A stretch of DNA of 9,634 nt from contig JAEYYS010000369.1 of assembly GCA_023428335.1 (NCBI GenBank), forward strand, positions 1 through 9,634. Direction: 5' to 3'. This document shows, piece by piece, positions 1-7,589 of the stretch. The DNA is from Verrucomicrobiota bacterium (lineage in GTDB: Bacteria; Verrucomicrobiota; Verrucomicrobiia; Verrucomicrobiales; Verrucomicrobiaceae). Numbering within the stretch: position 1 is the stretch's first letter; each line of letters starts with the position of its first letter. The position numbers and the translations under genes were made by a program. The notes beneath the pieces were generated by a model. It ran no database searches. It was not told the DNA's origin and saw only the letters and a program-made list of their open reading frames with translations.

Positions 1-365
1 TGTTCATCATCATGCTGCTCGACATCAAGGCCGAGCAGGGCAAGACCTTCAACCTGAAGGCGGTCGTCGGCGGCATCGTGCTCGCCGCCATCCTCGCCGT
101 GCAGGTCGCCGCCATCGCCACCGGCTACGGCCCCGGCCGCCAGTCGCTGAGCGAGGCCAAGCTCGACCTGCCGGCGGCCGCGGAATACAGCAAGCTGCCA
201 ACCATTGCCAACGACCTGCGCGCCGGCACCCTGCCCGACGCCAAGCTGGTCGGCCAGAGCCTGTTCCAGCGCTACGGCTTCCACCTGCAGGTGATCGGCC
301 TGCTGCTGCTCGTCGGCACCGTCGGCGTGGTCGTGCTCAGCAAACGCGAAAAGGAGACGAACTGA
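1..365 (+). CDS. nuoJ: NADH-quinone oxidoreductase subunit J, C-terminal part (5' end outside window)
   Basis: Membrane subunit of respiratory complex I, at the junction between the quinone module and the proton-pumping arm. About 120 C-terminal residues are visible, reading in frame from base 3 to a TGA at 363-365; the start lies upstream. The first residues (FIIMLLDIKAEQ) match the end of the conserved third helix of NuoJ. A hydrophobic helix follows (about bases 54-125), then a polar loop, then a last helix (about 285-345) ending in a basic SKREKE tail. The motif LFQRYGFHLQ aligns with the family's LFxxYxxPFE, so the usual Glu of the last helix is Gln here. nuoK follows after one base, and the nuoJ end carries its ribosome binding site. 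Identification rests on the end of this gene plus its position before nuoK. Confidence 0.86.
   Translation, partial: FIIMLLDIKAEQGKTFNLKAVVGGIVLAAILAVQVAAIATGYGPGRQSLSEAKLDLPAAAEYSKLPTIANDLRAGTLPDAKLVGQSLFQRYGFHLQVIGLLLLVGTVGVVVLSKREKETN
351..356 (+). promoter_or_regulatory. Ribosome binding site for nuoK
   Basis: AAGGAG lies inside the last codons of nuoJ, ten bases before the GTG at 367. It is one of only two good Shine-Dalgarno matches in the window and supports the GTG as the nuoK start, which also gives the usual NuoK N-terminus. Confidence 0.7.
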
Positions 366-366
366 C

Positions 367-684
367 GTGATCACCCTCAACCATTACCTGATTGTCAGCG
401 GCCTGCTGTTCTCGCTCGGGCTGGCGGGCGTCATCGCCCGGCGCAACATCCTCATCATCTACATGTGCCTGGAGATGATGCTCAGTGCCGCCAACCTGAC
501 CCTGGTGGCCTTCAGCCGCTTCCGCGTCACCGACGGCCTGCCGGACTACGCGGCGCAGTCGCTCGTCTTCTTCACCATCACCGTCGCCGCCGCCGAGGTC
601 GCGGTCGGCCTCGCCATCATCGTGGCGCTCTACCGCGCGAAGCAGAGCGTCGAAACTGAGTCCGTCACCCAGCTGCAGGGCTGA
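367..684 (+). CDS. nuoK: NADH-quinone oxidoreductase subunit K
   Basis: Small three-helix membrane subunit of complex I (MrpC/ND4L-like) that helps relay protons between the quinone site and the antiporter-like subunits. At 105 residues it is slightly longer than E. coli NuoK (100). Helices lie at about residues 3-23, 28-50 and 64-86. The two functionally critical membrane glutamates are present: E36 in YMCLEMMLSAANL and E77 in VAAAEVAVGLAI, corresponding to E. coli E36 and E72. The five-residue shift comes from a longer loop between helices 2 and 3. The start is GTG, supported by AAGGAG upstream and by homology (MITLNHYL). The gap to nuoJ is one base and to nuoL 16 bases, so it is clearly co-transcribed. 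Confidence 0.97.
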   Translation: MITLNHYLIVSGLLFSLGLAGVIARRNILIIYMCLEMMLSAANLTLVAFSRFRVTDGLPDYAAQSLVFFTITVAAAEVAVGLAIIVALYRAKQSVETESVTQLQG

Positions 685-700
685 ACCTCGATCCCGTCCC

Positions 701-2614
701 ATGCCCGCCCAGGAAACCTCCCTCGCCGCCTTCCCGACGCTGCTGCTGCTGCTGCCGTTCTTCTCGGCGCTCGTTCTGCTTCTCGGCCACCGCCTGCTCA
801 AGGGCGCCGGCGTCTATCTGTCGCTGTTCTCCGCCGCCGCCTGCTTTGTGGTCAGCCTGCTCATGCTCGGCTCGACCAATCCCGCCGAGGCGGTGCCGCT
901 GCTGCCCTTCCTCGAAGTCGGCAAGTTCCGCTTCGCCATCGACGCCCTGCTCGACCAGCAGTGCCGCGGCATGCTCTTCATCGTCACCTCGATCGGCCTG
1001 CTTGTGCACATCTTCTCGCTCGGGTACATGAAGGACGATCCGGGCAGGGTGCGCTTCTTTGGCTCGCTCTCCCTGTTCATGTTCTCGATGACCGGCATCG
1101 TTCTGGCCGGCAACCTGATCATGATGTTCATCTTCTGGGAGTTGGTCGGTGTCAGCTCCTACCTGCTCATCGGTCACTGGTTCGAAAAGCCCTCGGCTGC
1201 CGAGGCCTCGAAGAAGGCCTTCCTGACCAACCGCATCGGCGACTTCGGCTTCATGATCGGCATCCTCATGCTGTTCGCGGCCAACCATGGCAACGTCGGC
1301 TTTGCCGGCGAGGACGGCCTGCGCGCGGCACTGGCCGGTGGCACCCTGCAGCACATCGCCCAGACCCAGGGCACCTACATGACTATCGCGGTGCTCTGCC
1401 TGTTCATGGGCGCGGTCGGCAAGTCGGCCCAGTTCCCCCTGCACGTCTGGCTGCCCGACGCCATGGAGGGCCCGACCCCGGTGTCCGCCCTCATCCACGC
1501 CGCGACCATGGTCGCCGCCGGCGTGTACATGCTGGTCCGCGTCGCCTTCCTCATCGAGGCCGCGCCGGTGGCCGCCCAGACCATCGCCTGGATCGGCGGC
1601 ATCACGGCGCTGATGGCCGCGCTCATGGCCACCCAGCAGAACGACATCAAGCGCGTGCTGGCCTACTCGACCCTCTCGCAGCTTGGTTACATGGTCATGG
1701 CCGTCGGCCTGTTCGCCATGCAGCACGCCGGCGCCCACCAGGAGGCCGTGCCCGGCCACCCGGCAATGTTCCACCTCTACACCCACGCCTTCTTCAAGGC
1801 CATGCTCTTCCTCGGGGCCGGCGCGGTCATCCACGCCTGCCATCACGAGCAGGACATGTGGAAAATGGGCGGCCTGATGAAGCACATGCCGGTGACCTTC
1901 GTCACCTTTGCCCTCGGCACCGCCTCGCTCATGGGCCTGCCCTTCGTCACCAGCGGCTTCTGGAGCAAGGAGGCCATCCTCGGCGTCGCCTTTGAGGTCA
2001 AGGGCGGCAGCCCACTGTTCTGGATCGGCGTCGGCACCGCCATGCTGACCGCCTTCTACATGACCCGTCTCTTCGTGGTCGCCTTCCTCGGCAAACCGCG
2101 CAGCGATTCCGCCCATCACGCCGTCGAGGCGCCAGTCGTGATGCTGCTGCCGCTGCTTGCCCTCGGCCTGCTCACCCTGGTGTCCGCGGTGCCCGGCATC
2201 ACCCGCCTGCTCGAAGCCATGAAGCCGCATCACGCCGAGGAGCATGCCACCGTCATGATCGCCTCGATCGCCGCCCTGGTCATCGGCGCCGGTGCCGCCT
2301 TCAAGCTCTATCGCGGCAAGGATCGCGACCCGGTGCGCATCCCGCTGTTCGCCAACAAGTTCTACTTTGATGAGATCTACGCCGTGCTGGTGCGCGTGCT
2401 GCAGGACAGCCTGGCCTGGATCATCGCCGGCCTCGACCGCCTCATCGTCGACGGCCTGTTCTCCCGCCTGCCCGCCTTCGTCGCCCGCCGTGCCGGTGCG
2501 GCCGCGCGCGTGCTGCAAGGCGGCCACCTGCAGGCCTACACCTTCCTGCTCGGTCTCGGCATTCTTCTGGTCATTTATGTGGTTGTGTTTGTCCTGCCCG
2601 CCCCGGGCCACTGA
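701..2614 (+). CDS. nuoL: NADH-quinone oxidoreductase subunit L
   Basis: Distal antiporter-like proton-pumping subunit of complex I, related to Mrp antiporters. At 637 residues it is close to the family length (E. coli 613). Visible landmarks are E147 in FWELVGVSSYLLIG (E. coli E144), FLTNRIGDFGF after it, K241 in GKSAQFPLHVWLPDAM (E. coli K229), H266 in ALIHAATMV (H254), LAYSTLSQLGYM, K366 in THAFFKAMLFLGAG (K342) and K423 in GFWSKEAIL (K399). All expected pump residues are therefore kept. The C-terminus (from about residue 545, FYFDEIYAVL) fits the long lateral helix and the final helix that brace the membrane arm. No Shine-Dalgarno sequence precedes the ATG (CGATCCCGTCCC-ATG). nuoM begins six bases after the stop and uses the same reading frame. 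Confidence 0.98.
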   Translation: MPAQETSLAAFPTLLLLLPFFSALVLLLGHRLLKGAGVYLSLFSAAACFVVSLLMLGSTNPAEAVPLLPFLEVGKFRFAIDALLDQQCRGMLFIVTSIGLLVHIFSLGYMKDDPGRVRFFGSLSLFMFSMTGIVLAGNLIMMFIFWELVGVSSYLLIGHWFEKPSAAEASKKAFLTNRIGDFGFMIGILMLFAANHGNVGFAGEDGLRAALAGGTLQHIAQTQGTYMTIAVLCLFMGAVGKSAQFPLHVWLPDAMEGPTPVSALIHAATMVAAGVYMLVRVAFLIEAAPVAAQTIAWIGGITALMAALMATQQNDIKRVLAYSTLSQLGYMVMAVGLFAMQHAGAHQEAVPGHPAMFHLYTHAFFKAMLFLGAGAVIHACHHEQDMWKMGGLMKHMPVTFVTFALGTASLMGLPFVTSGFWSKEAILGVAFEVKGGSPLFWIGVGTAMLTAFYMTRLFVVAFLGKPRSDSAHHAVEAPVVMLLPLLALGLLTLVSAVPGITRLLEAMKPHHAEEHATVMIASIAALVIGAGAAFKLYRGKDRDPVRIPLFANKFYFDEIYAVLVRVLQDSLAWIIAGLDRLIVDGLFSRLPAFVARRAGAAARVLQGGHLQAYTFLLGLGILLVIYVVVFVLPAPGH

Positions 2615-2620
2615 CGTGCT

Positions 2621-4090
2621 ATGAGCCTTCTCGAAATCGTCATCCTGCTCCCCCTGCTCGCCGCCGTCGCTGTCTGGCTGGGCGCGCCCGCCCGACTGGT
2701 CTCCGTCGGTTCGGCCCTGCTCAACCTGGTGCTCCTGCTCGGCGCGGCCGCCAAGTTCAAGGCCGCGGCCGCCGGCGGGCTCGCCTTCACCAGCGCCCGC
2801 GTCGTGCTCGACAATCCGTCGATCAGCTTCGCCGTCGGCCTGGACGGCACATCGCTCATCCTCGGCCTGCTCACCGCCCTGGTCACCCTCGCCGCCGTCT
2901 GGCAGATCGCCGACGACCGGCCGCCGATCTATCACACCGCCTCGCAGCTCATCGCCGCCGGAGCCTTCGGGGCCTTCCTCTGCACCGACCTGTTCTTCAT
3001 CTACGCTTTCCATGAACTGGCGCTGATCCCGACCTTCCTCATGATCGCCCTGCACGGCCGGGCCGACGACGAAACGCGGCGGGCGGTGGCCTGGAAAACG
3101 ACGCTCTATCTCGGCGCCGGCAGCCTTGTCCTGCTCGCCGGTCTCGGCTGGCTGGTGCTGGAGTACAGCGGTGGTCAAAAGCTGACCTTCGACCTCAACG
3201 CTCTGAAAGCGGTCGCCGCCACCAACCCGCTGCCGGTGGAAAAGCAGGGCCTGATCTTCTTTGTCCTGCTGCTCGGCTTCGGCACCCTGGTCAGCCTGTT
3301 CCCGCTGCACAGCTGGGCGGCGCCGGCCTACGCCACCGCGCCGGTGCCGGTGGCCATGCTGCACGCCGGCGTGCTGAAGAAGTTCGGCCTGTACGGCCTG
3401 ATCCAGATTGCCCTGCCCCTGCTGCCTCAGGGACCGCACGTCGCCTGGGTGCAGAAAGCCCTGCTGTTCATGCTGCTCGGCAACATCCTCGTCGTCGGCT
3501 TCGTCACCATCGCCCAAAAATCCCTCGACCGCATCCTCGGCAATTCCTCGGTGATGCACATGGGCTACATCTTTCTCGGCATCGCCGCCGGCACCGAGAT
3601 GGCCCTGCAGGGTGCGATCCTGCTCATGTTCGCCCACGGCGTCTCCATCGCCCTGCTCTTTGCCCTCGCCGGCCGCCTGCGCAACCAACTCGGAACGCTC
3701 GAACTTGCCAAACTCGGCGGTCTGGCCTCGCATGCGCCGGTCTTCGCCATCCTCTTCGCCTTCGGCGCCTTCGCCTCGATCGGCCTGCCCGGCCTGGCGA
3801 ACTTCGCCGGTGAAGTGCTGGTCTTCCTCGGCGCCTTCGGAAGCGATGGCAGCACCACCTTCGGCGCGCTGCAGTGGACCGTTGTGCTGGCACTCTGGGG
3901 CGTCGTCATGTCGGCCGTGTACATGCTGCGCGCCTACCGCGACATTTTCCAGGGCACCGCCGCCACCGGCCTGTTCATGAACGATCCCTCGCTGTCCCAG
4001 CGCCTGCCCTTGATCCTGCTCGCCGCCGCCCTGCTGGTCGTCGGTTGCTGCCCCTGGCTGCTGCTCGACCTGCTCAAGGCGGCCCCGTAA
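2621..4090 (+). CDS. nuoM: NADH-quinone oxidoreductase subunit M, atypical
   Basis: Middle antiporter-like proton-pumping subunit of complex I; 489 residues, near the family length (E. coli 509). Conserved landmarks are E132 in FHELALIPTF (E. coli E144), FPLHSW, K254 in AGVLKKFGLYGL (K265), ILGNSSVMHMGYIFLG, FAHGVS and E398 in NFAGEVLVF (E407). The oddity is the seventh-helix motif. Where E. coli has GFAVKMPVVPLHGWLPDAH, this protein reads GFGTLVSLFPLHSWAAPAY, so the pump lysine K234 becomes L223 and the LPDA segment is lost. The spacing to the next lysine (31 residues) is unchanged, so the alignment needs no gap. H248 occupies the place of NuoL H254, and an additional K253 adjoins K254. I read this as a lineage-specific NuoM type, not a pseudogene, because the frame is intact. 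No clear ribosome binding site precedes the ATG. Confidence 0.96.
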   Translation: MSLLEIVILLPLLAAVAVWLGAPARLVSVGSALLNLVLLLGAAAKFKAAAAGGLAFTSARVVLDNPSISFAVGLDGTSLILGLLTALVTLAAVWQIADDRPPIYHTASQLIAAGAFGAFLCTDLFFIYAFHELALIPTFLMIALHGRADDETRRAVAWKTTLYLGAGSLVLLAGLGWLVLEYSGGQKLTFDLNALKAVAATNPLPVEKQGLIFFVLLLGFGTLVSLFPLHSWAAPAYATAPVPVAMLHAGVLKKFGLYGLIQIALPLLPQGPHVAWVQKALLFMLLGNILVVGFVTIAQKSLDRILGNSSVMHMGYIFLGIAAGTEMALQGAILLMFAHGVSIALLFALAGRLRNQLGTLELAKLGGLASHAPVFAILFAFGAFASIGLPGLANFAGEVLVFLGAFGSDGSTTFGALQWTVVLALWGVVMSAVYMLRAYRDIFQGTAATGLFMNDPSLSQRLPLILLAAALLVVGCCPWLLLDLLKAAP

Positions 4091-4108
4091 CCTGCATCTT
4101 TCCCGACC

Positions 4109-5581
4109 ATGTCCGTTTTTGCCGTCGAAATCTTCCTCGTCCTGCTGGGCGTCGGCCTGCTCTGCCTTGAGGCCCTGCTGCCCAACGTGCCGCGGCGCGC
4201 GCTCGCCGCCCTCAGCCTCGGCGGCACCGCCCTGGCCCTGCTGCTGTTCGCCTTTGCCGACACCTCGACCGCCGCCCTGCCCGACTTCGTCCAACCCTTC
4301 CACCAGATCGACAGTCTGGCGCTGTTCTACAAGGGTTTTGCCCTGGTCGCGACGCTGGCCGTGCTCTGGCTGACGGTGGAAAACCGCGGCTACCTTGAGC
4401 GCCACTGCCCGGAAGGCCGTCACAACGAAATGTTCAGCCTGCCGCTGCTGGTCTGTGCCGGCATGATGTGGATGGCCTCGGCCAAGGACCTGATCACCGT
4501 CTTTGTCTGCCTGGAACTGGTGACGGTGTCGTTCTACGTGCTGGTCGCCTTCGCGCGCAAGAGCAGCCTCGTGCTGGAGGCCGGCGTCAAGTACCTGATC
4601 CTCGGCGCCCTCAGCACCGGCGTGCTGGTCTATGGCATCGCCTGGATCTACGGTGTGACCGACTCGATGAGCTTTGAGGGCATTGCCGCCGCGCTCGCCG
4701 AACCGGAGACCCCGCGTCAGGCCGCCCTCTTGGGTGCCGCCTTCCTGCTGGCCGGCCTCGGCTTCAAGGTTGCCGCCGCCCCCTTCCACATCTGGGTGCC
4801 GGACGTCTACCAGGGCGCGCCGCTACCGGTGACCACCTTCCTCTCGGTCGGTTCCAAGGCCGCCGGCTTCGTCGTACTCAGCCGTGTGGTCGAGGCCTTC
4901 ACCGGCCCCGACTCGCTGATCCGCACGGAGATCACCTCCCTGCTGCTGATCGGTGGCGCCGCCACGATCCTGCTCGGCAGCCTGCCCGCGCTCTTCCAGA
5001 CCAGCGTCAAGCGCCTGCTCGCCTACTCCAGCATCAGCCACGCCGGCTACCTGCTGCTTGCCCTCGCCGCCGCACCGACCGCGCGCTACGACCTCTCCGG
5101 TGCCGGTGTCACCGCCTTCTACCTCGGCACCTACCTGCCGATGACCGTGCTCGGCTTCCTCGTGCTCGCCATCCTGCGCCAGAACGGCTTGGGCGACGAC
5201 CTGCGCGACCTCGCCGGCCTCGGCCGCCGCCAGCCGGCGCTCGCCCTCGCCGCCACCCTGGCCTTCGCCTCGCTGGCCGGCCTGCCGCTGACCGCCGGTT
5301 TCATGGGCAAGCTGTTCGTCTTCCTCGGCCTGGTCGATCACGCCTCCTGGGCGGCCCTGACCTGCGCCGTCATCGGCGCCGCCGCCGGTTTCTACTATTA
5401 CCTGCGCCCGGTACTCGCCATGTATGGCAATGCACCGGCTGCCGGCGCGCCGCTCACGGTGAGCGCACCGACCCGTGTCGTGCTGTTCGTTCTGGCCGCC
5501 GCCATCGTCGTCATCGGCGTCTACCCGAAGCCGCTGCAAAGCCAGCTCAAGGCAGCCACCGCCGTGCAGGCCGCGCACTGA
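4109..5581 (+). CDS. nuoN: NADH-quinone oxidoreductase subunit N
   Basis: Antiporter-like proton-pumping subunit of complex I nearest the NuoJ/K/A bundle; 490 residues (E. coli 485). Key residues are in place: E136 in FVCLELVTVSFYVL (E. coli E133), K220 in GLGFKVAAAPFHIWVPDVYQGAP (K217), K250 in SVGSKAAGF (K247), the discontinuous-helix motif LAYSSISHAGYLLL, and K401 in AGFMGKLFVF (K395). The K220-K250 spacing of 30 equals that of E. coli. It starts 18 bases after nuoM with no evident Shine-Dalgarno sequence (CATCTTTCCCGACC-ATG), and shares a frame with nuoL and nuoM. It is the last nuo gene here; the next gene follows after 53 bases, so read-through into it is possible. Confidence 0.97.
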   Translation: MSVFAVEIFLVLLGVGLLCLEALLPNVPRRALAALSLGGTALALLLFAFADTSTAALPDFVQPFHQIDSLALFYKGFALVATLAVLWLTVENRGYLERHCPEGRHNEMFSLPLLVCAGMMWMASAKDLITVFVCLELVTVSFYVLVAFARKSSLVLEAGVKYLILGALSTGVLVYGIAWIYGVTDSMSFEGIAAALAEPETPRQAALLGAAFLLAGLGFKVAAAPFHIWVPDVYQGAPLPVTTFLSVGSKAAGFVVLSRVVEAFTGPDSLIRTEITSLLLIGGAATILLGSLPALFQTSVKRLLAYSSISHAGYLLLALAAAPTARYDLSGAGVTAFYLGTYLPMTVLGFLVLAILRQNGLGDDLRDLAGLGRRQPALALAATLAFASLAGLPLTAGFMGKLFVFLGLVDHASWAALTCAVIGAAAGFYYYLRPVLAMYGNAPAAGAPLTVSAPTRVVLFVLAAAIVVIGVYPKPLQSQLKAATAVQAAH

Positions 5582-5603
5582 GCCCGGCGGCGACCCCTTG
5601 GAA

Positions 5604-5620
5604 GTTCGCCGCTGGCGAAC
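5604..5620 (+). repeat. Small perfect hairpin between nuoN and the PIG-L gene
   Basis: GTTCGCC-GCT-GGCGAAC forms a seven-base-pair stem with a three-base loop, just upstream of the ribosome binding site at 5625-5630. A competing pairing exists between GCGGCGA (5587-5593) and TCGCCGC (5606-5612). There is no T-tract after it, so it is not a convincing intrinsic terminator. It could attenuate read-through, tune translation of the next gene, or be a small dispersed repeat; its TTCGCC/GGCGAA core recurs in the inverted repeats at 8823-8830 and 8857-8864. Confidence 0.5.
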
Positions 5621-5624
5621 GCGT

Positions 5625-5630
5625 AGGAAA
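5625..5630 (+). promoter_or_regulatory. Ribosome binding site for the PIG-L gene
   Basis: AGGAAA lies four bases before the ATG at 5635. It supports that start, which also yields a well-formed signal peptide. Confidence 0.5.
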
Positions 5631-5634
5631 GCAG

Positions 5635-6534
5635 ATGCGCCACGCTCTTTTCCTGCTCGCCAGCCTGCTCTTCACCACCGCCGCCCTCGCCCAGTCGGAG
5701 GACGGCAAACTGCGCATCGTCGTCTTCGGTGCCCATCCCGATGACGCCGAGTACAAAACGGGCGGCACCGCCGTGAAGTGGGCGCGGCTCGGCCACCACG
5801 TCAAACTGGTCTCGGTCACCAATGGCGACATCGGGCACTGGCGCGAAGCCGGCGGTCCGCTGGCCCTGCGCCGCGCCACCGAGGCCGCCGCCTGCGCGAA
5901 GAAACTCGGCGTCACCTCACAGGTGCTCGACATCCATGACGGCGAGCTGCTGCCGACTCTGGAAAACCGCAAGCTCATCACGCGCATCATCCGCGAGTGG
6001 CGCGCCGACATCGTCATCGCCCACCGCCCCTGGGATTATCATCCCGACCACCGCTATGTCGGCGTGCTCATCCAGGACGCCGCCTTCATGGTCACCGTGC
6101 CGTTCATCTGCCCGGATGTGCCGCCGCTGAAAAAGAACCCGGTGTTCTTGTATTCGAGCGACGGCTTCCAGAAGCCCTATCCCTTCACCCCGGACATCGC
6201 CGTGGCGGTGGACGACGCCTTTGAGCAGAAGCTGGATGGCCTGCACGAGCTGACCTCGCAGGCCTACGAGGGCGGTGCCAGCGGTTCGGCCGAGTATGTC
6301 GAAACGCAGGTGCCACCGGCCGCGGACGAGGTCGCCCGGCGCGCCTGGCTGAAGCGCCGCTGGGGCGCCCGTCAGGGCAGCGAGGCCGACCGCCATCGCG
6401 ATCTGCTCGTGAAATGGTATGGGCCCGAGCGCGGCAAGGCCGTGCGTTACGCCGAGACCTTTGAGGTCTGCGAGTACGGCCGCCGTCCGTCCGCCGACGA
6501 ACTGCGCAAGCTGTTTCCGTTCGACGAACCGTGA
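5635..6534 (+). CDS. Secreted PIG-L/LmbE family deacetylase
   Basis: Predicted zinc-dependent N-deacetylase of the PIG-L/LmbE/MshB family, which removes acetyl groups from N-acetylglucosamine-type sugars or related conjugates. Its own substrate is unknown. 299 residues. Residues 1-19 form a signal peptide (basic start, hydrophobic LFLLASLLF, ALA before Q20), so the enzyme is probably exported. The catalytic motif GAHPDDAE gives H34 and D37 as zinc ligands and D36 as general base. The second motif HPDHRYVG gives H136 and H139, the latter the expected third zinc ligand, as in MshB H13/D15/D16/H144/H147. The C-terminal third (ending AETFEVCEYG and DELRKLFPF) resembles other exported family members. 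It lies 53 bases after nuoN but has no obvious tie to complex I; location in the same transcription unit is possible, not shown. Confidence 0.9.
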   Translation: MRHALFLLASLLFTTAALAQSEDGKLRIVVFGAHPDDAEYKTGGTAVKWARLGHHVKLVSVTNGDIGHWREAGGPLALRRATEAAACAKKLGVTSQVLDIHDGELLPTLENRKLITRIIREWRADIVIAHRPWDYHPDHRYVGVLIQDAAFMVTVPFICPDVPPLKKNPVFLYSSDGFQKPYPFTPDIAVAVDDAFEQKLDGLHELTSQAYEGGASGSAEYVETQVPPAADEVARRAWLKRRWGARQGSEADRHRDLLVKWYGPERGKAVRYAETFEVCEYGRRPSADELRKLFPFDEP

Positions 6535-6605
6535 GTTTTGGCGACCGCGGCACGCACTTTCCCGCTTGAAGGGAGCCCCGCGTCCCGTTTATCACTGCAC
6601 CCCCG

Positions 6606-7589
6606 ATGACTCCCGCCGCGCTTCCCGATCCCAGCCGTCTTGGCGACGTGCTGATGGCCTTTCTCAGCATTCTCTTCGAGGGGGCGCCGTACATCCTGAT
6701 CGGCACCCTGCTGTCGGGATTGATCGACGCCTTCCTGCCGGCGAAACTGCTCGACCGCCTGCTGCCGCGCAACCGGGTGTTTTCCACCCTGATCGCCGGT
6801 TTTCTCGGCCTCATCTTCCCGGTCTGCGAATGCGCCGTCGTGCCGGTCATCCGCCGCCTGGTACAAAAGGGTCTGCCCCTGTCCTGCGCGCTGACCTACA
6901 TGCTGTCGGCGCCGATCATGAACCCGATCGTCGCCGTCAGCACCCTGACGGCTTTCAAGGAGTTTCAGAAGGTCACCGGCTGGCTGGAAATCGGCAACGC
7001 CACCATGACCCTGGCCCGCCTTTCGCTTGGCTACGCGGTCGCGGTCACCGTCGGCCTCATCGTCCTGCGCTTCCGTCCCGAACGCATTCTCAAGCCCAGC
7101 ATCGTCGAGGGCATCGAGGCGCCGCGCGCGGAAGGTGCGACCGCCCCCAAGGTCTCGTTCAACGGTCGCCTGGTGCATGCCATGCGCACGGCGATGCGCG
7201 ACTTCCTCGACACCGGCATGTACTTCACCATCGGCGTCATCATCACCTCGGTCTTCAACACCCAGGTGAACCAGGCCATCCTCGATGGCGTCGCCGGCAA
7301 CGAATGGCTGGCCCTGCCCTCGATCATGGGCCTGGCCTTTGTGCTGTCGTTGTGCAGCACCTCGGACGCCTTCATTGCCGCGCCCATGGCCGCCTTCTCG
7401 CAAGCCGCGAAACTCGCCTTCCTGGTCTTCGGTCCGATGATGGACATCAAGCTGATGTTCATGTATTCGGTGGTGTTCCGCCGCCGCGTCGTGCTCATCA
7501 TGCTGCTCGGCACCTTCCTGCTCATCGGCCTGCTGTCCCAGCCCTGGATCAGCCTGATGGAACTGCTGCAAACCACCTCCAAGCCATGA
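6606..7589 (+). CDS. DUF318/YraQ-family permease
   Basis: Integral membrane permease of the DUF318 group, which includes ArsP organoarsenical exporters and copper/arsenic efflux permeases as well as many uncharacterised members. 327 residues with about eight hydrophobic segments in two halves. The first half has the signature FPVCECAVVPVIRRLVQKG (C74, E75, C76, P80) followed by LSAPIMNPIVAVSTL. The second half has the matching signature LCSTSDAFIAAP (C250, S251, T252, D254). Between the halves is a cytoplasmic-looking basic/acidic linker (about residues 155-190). It ends in an ATGA overlap with the downstream TIGR03943 gene, the standard partner of such permeases (B. subtilis YcgR/YcgQ arrangement). 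The ATG at 6606 gives a normal N-terminus, but I see no Shine-Dalgarno sequence. Only a poor promoter candidate (TTGAAG at 6566, TTTATC at 6588) lies in the 71-base gap. Family is secure; substrate is not. Confidence 0.9.
   Translation: MTPAALPDPSRLGDVLMAFLSILFEGAPYILIGTLLSGLIDAFLPAKLLDRLLPRNRVFSTLIAGFLGLIFPVCECAVVPVIRRLVQKGLPLSCALTYMLSAPIMNPIVAVSTLTAFKEFQKVTGWLEIGNATMTLARLSLGYAVAVTVGLIVLRFRPERILKPSIVEGIEAPRAEGATAPKVSFNGRLVHAMRTAMRDFLDTGMYFTIGVIITSVFNTQVNQAILDGVAGNEWLALPSIMGLAFVLSLCSTSDAFIAAPMAAFSQAAKLAFLVFGPMMDIKLMFMYSVVFRRRVVLIMLLGTFLLIGLLSQPWISLMELLQTTSKP

Noticed and set aside
665..4789. Very long open frame on the minus strand (1374 codons) across nuoL, nuoM and nuoN
   Set aside because: It is in exact codon register with the three nuo genes, which all share one frame. 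It stays open only because the sense genes avoid TTA, CTA and TCA codons in this GC-rich genome. Its product would be Gln/Glu/Gly/His-rich with no recognisable domain.
6535..6605. Operator or Zur-type box upstream of the permease
   Set aside because: I looked for a metal-regulator palindrome and saw none; the promoter candidate there is also too weak to list.
6419..7585. A 389-codon N-terminal extension of the TIGR03943 frame
   Set aside because: This stretch is an out-of-frame reading of the PIG-L and permease genes, rich in Arg, Pro and His. The family N-terminus and ATGA overlap place the start at 7586.
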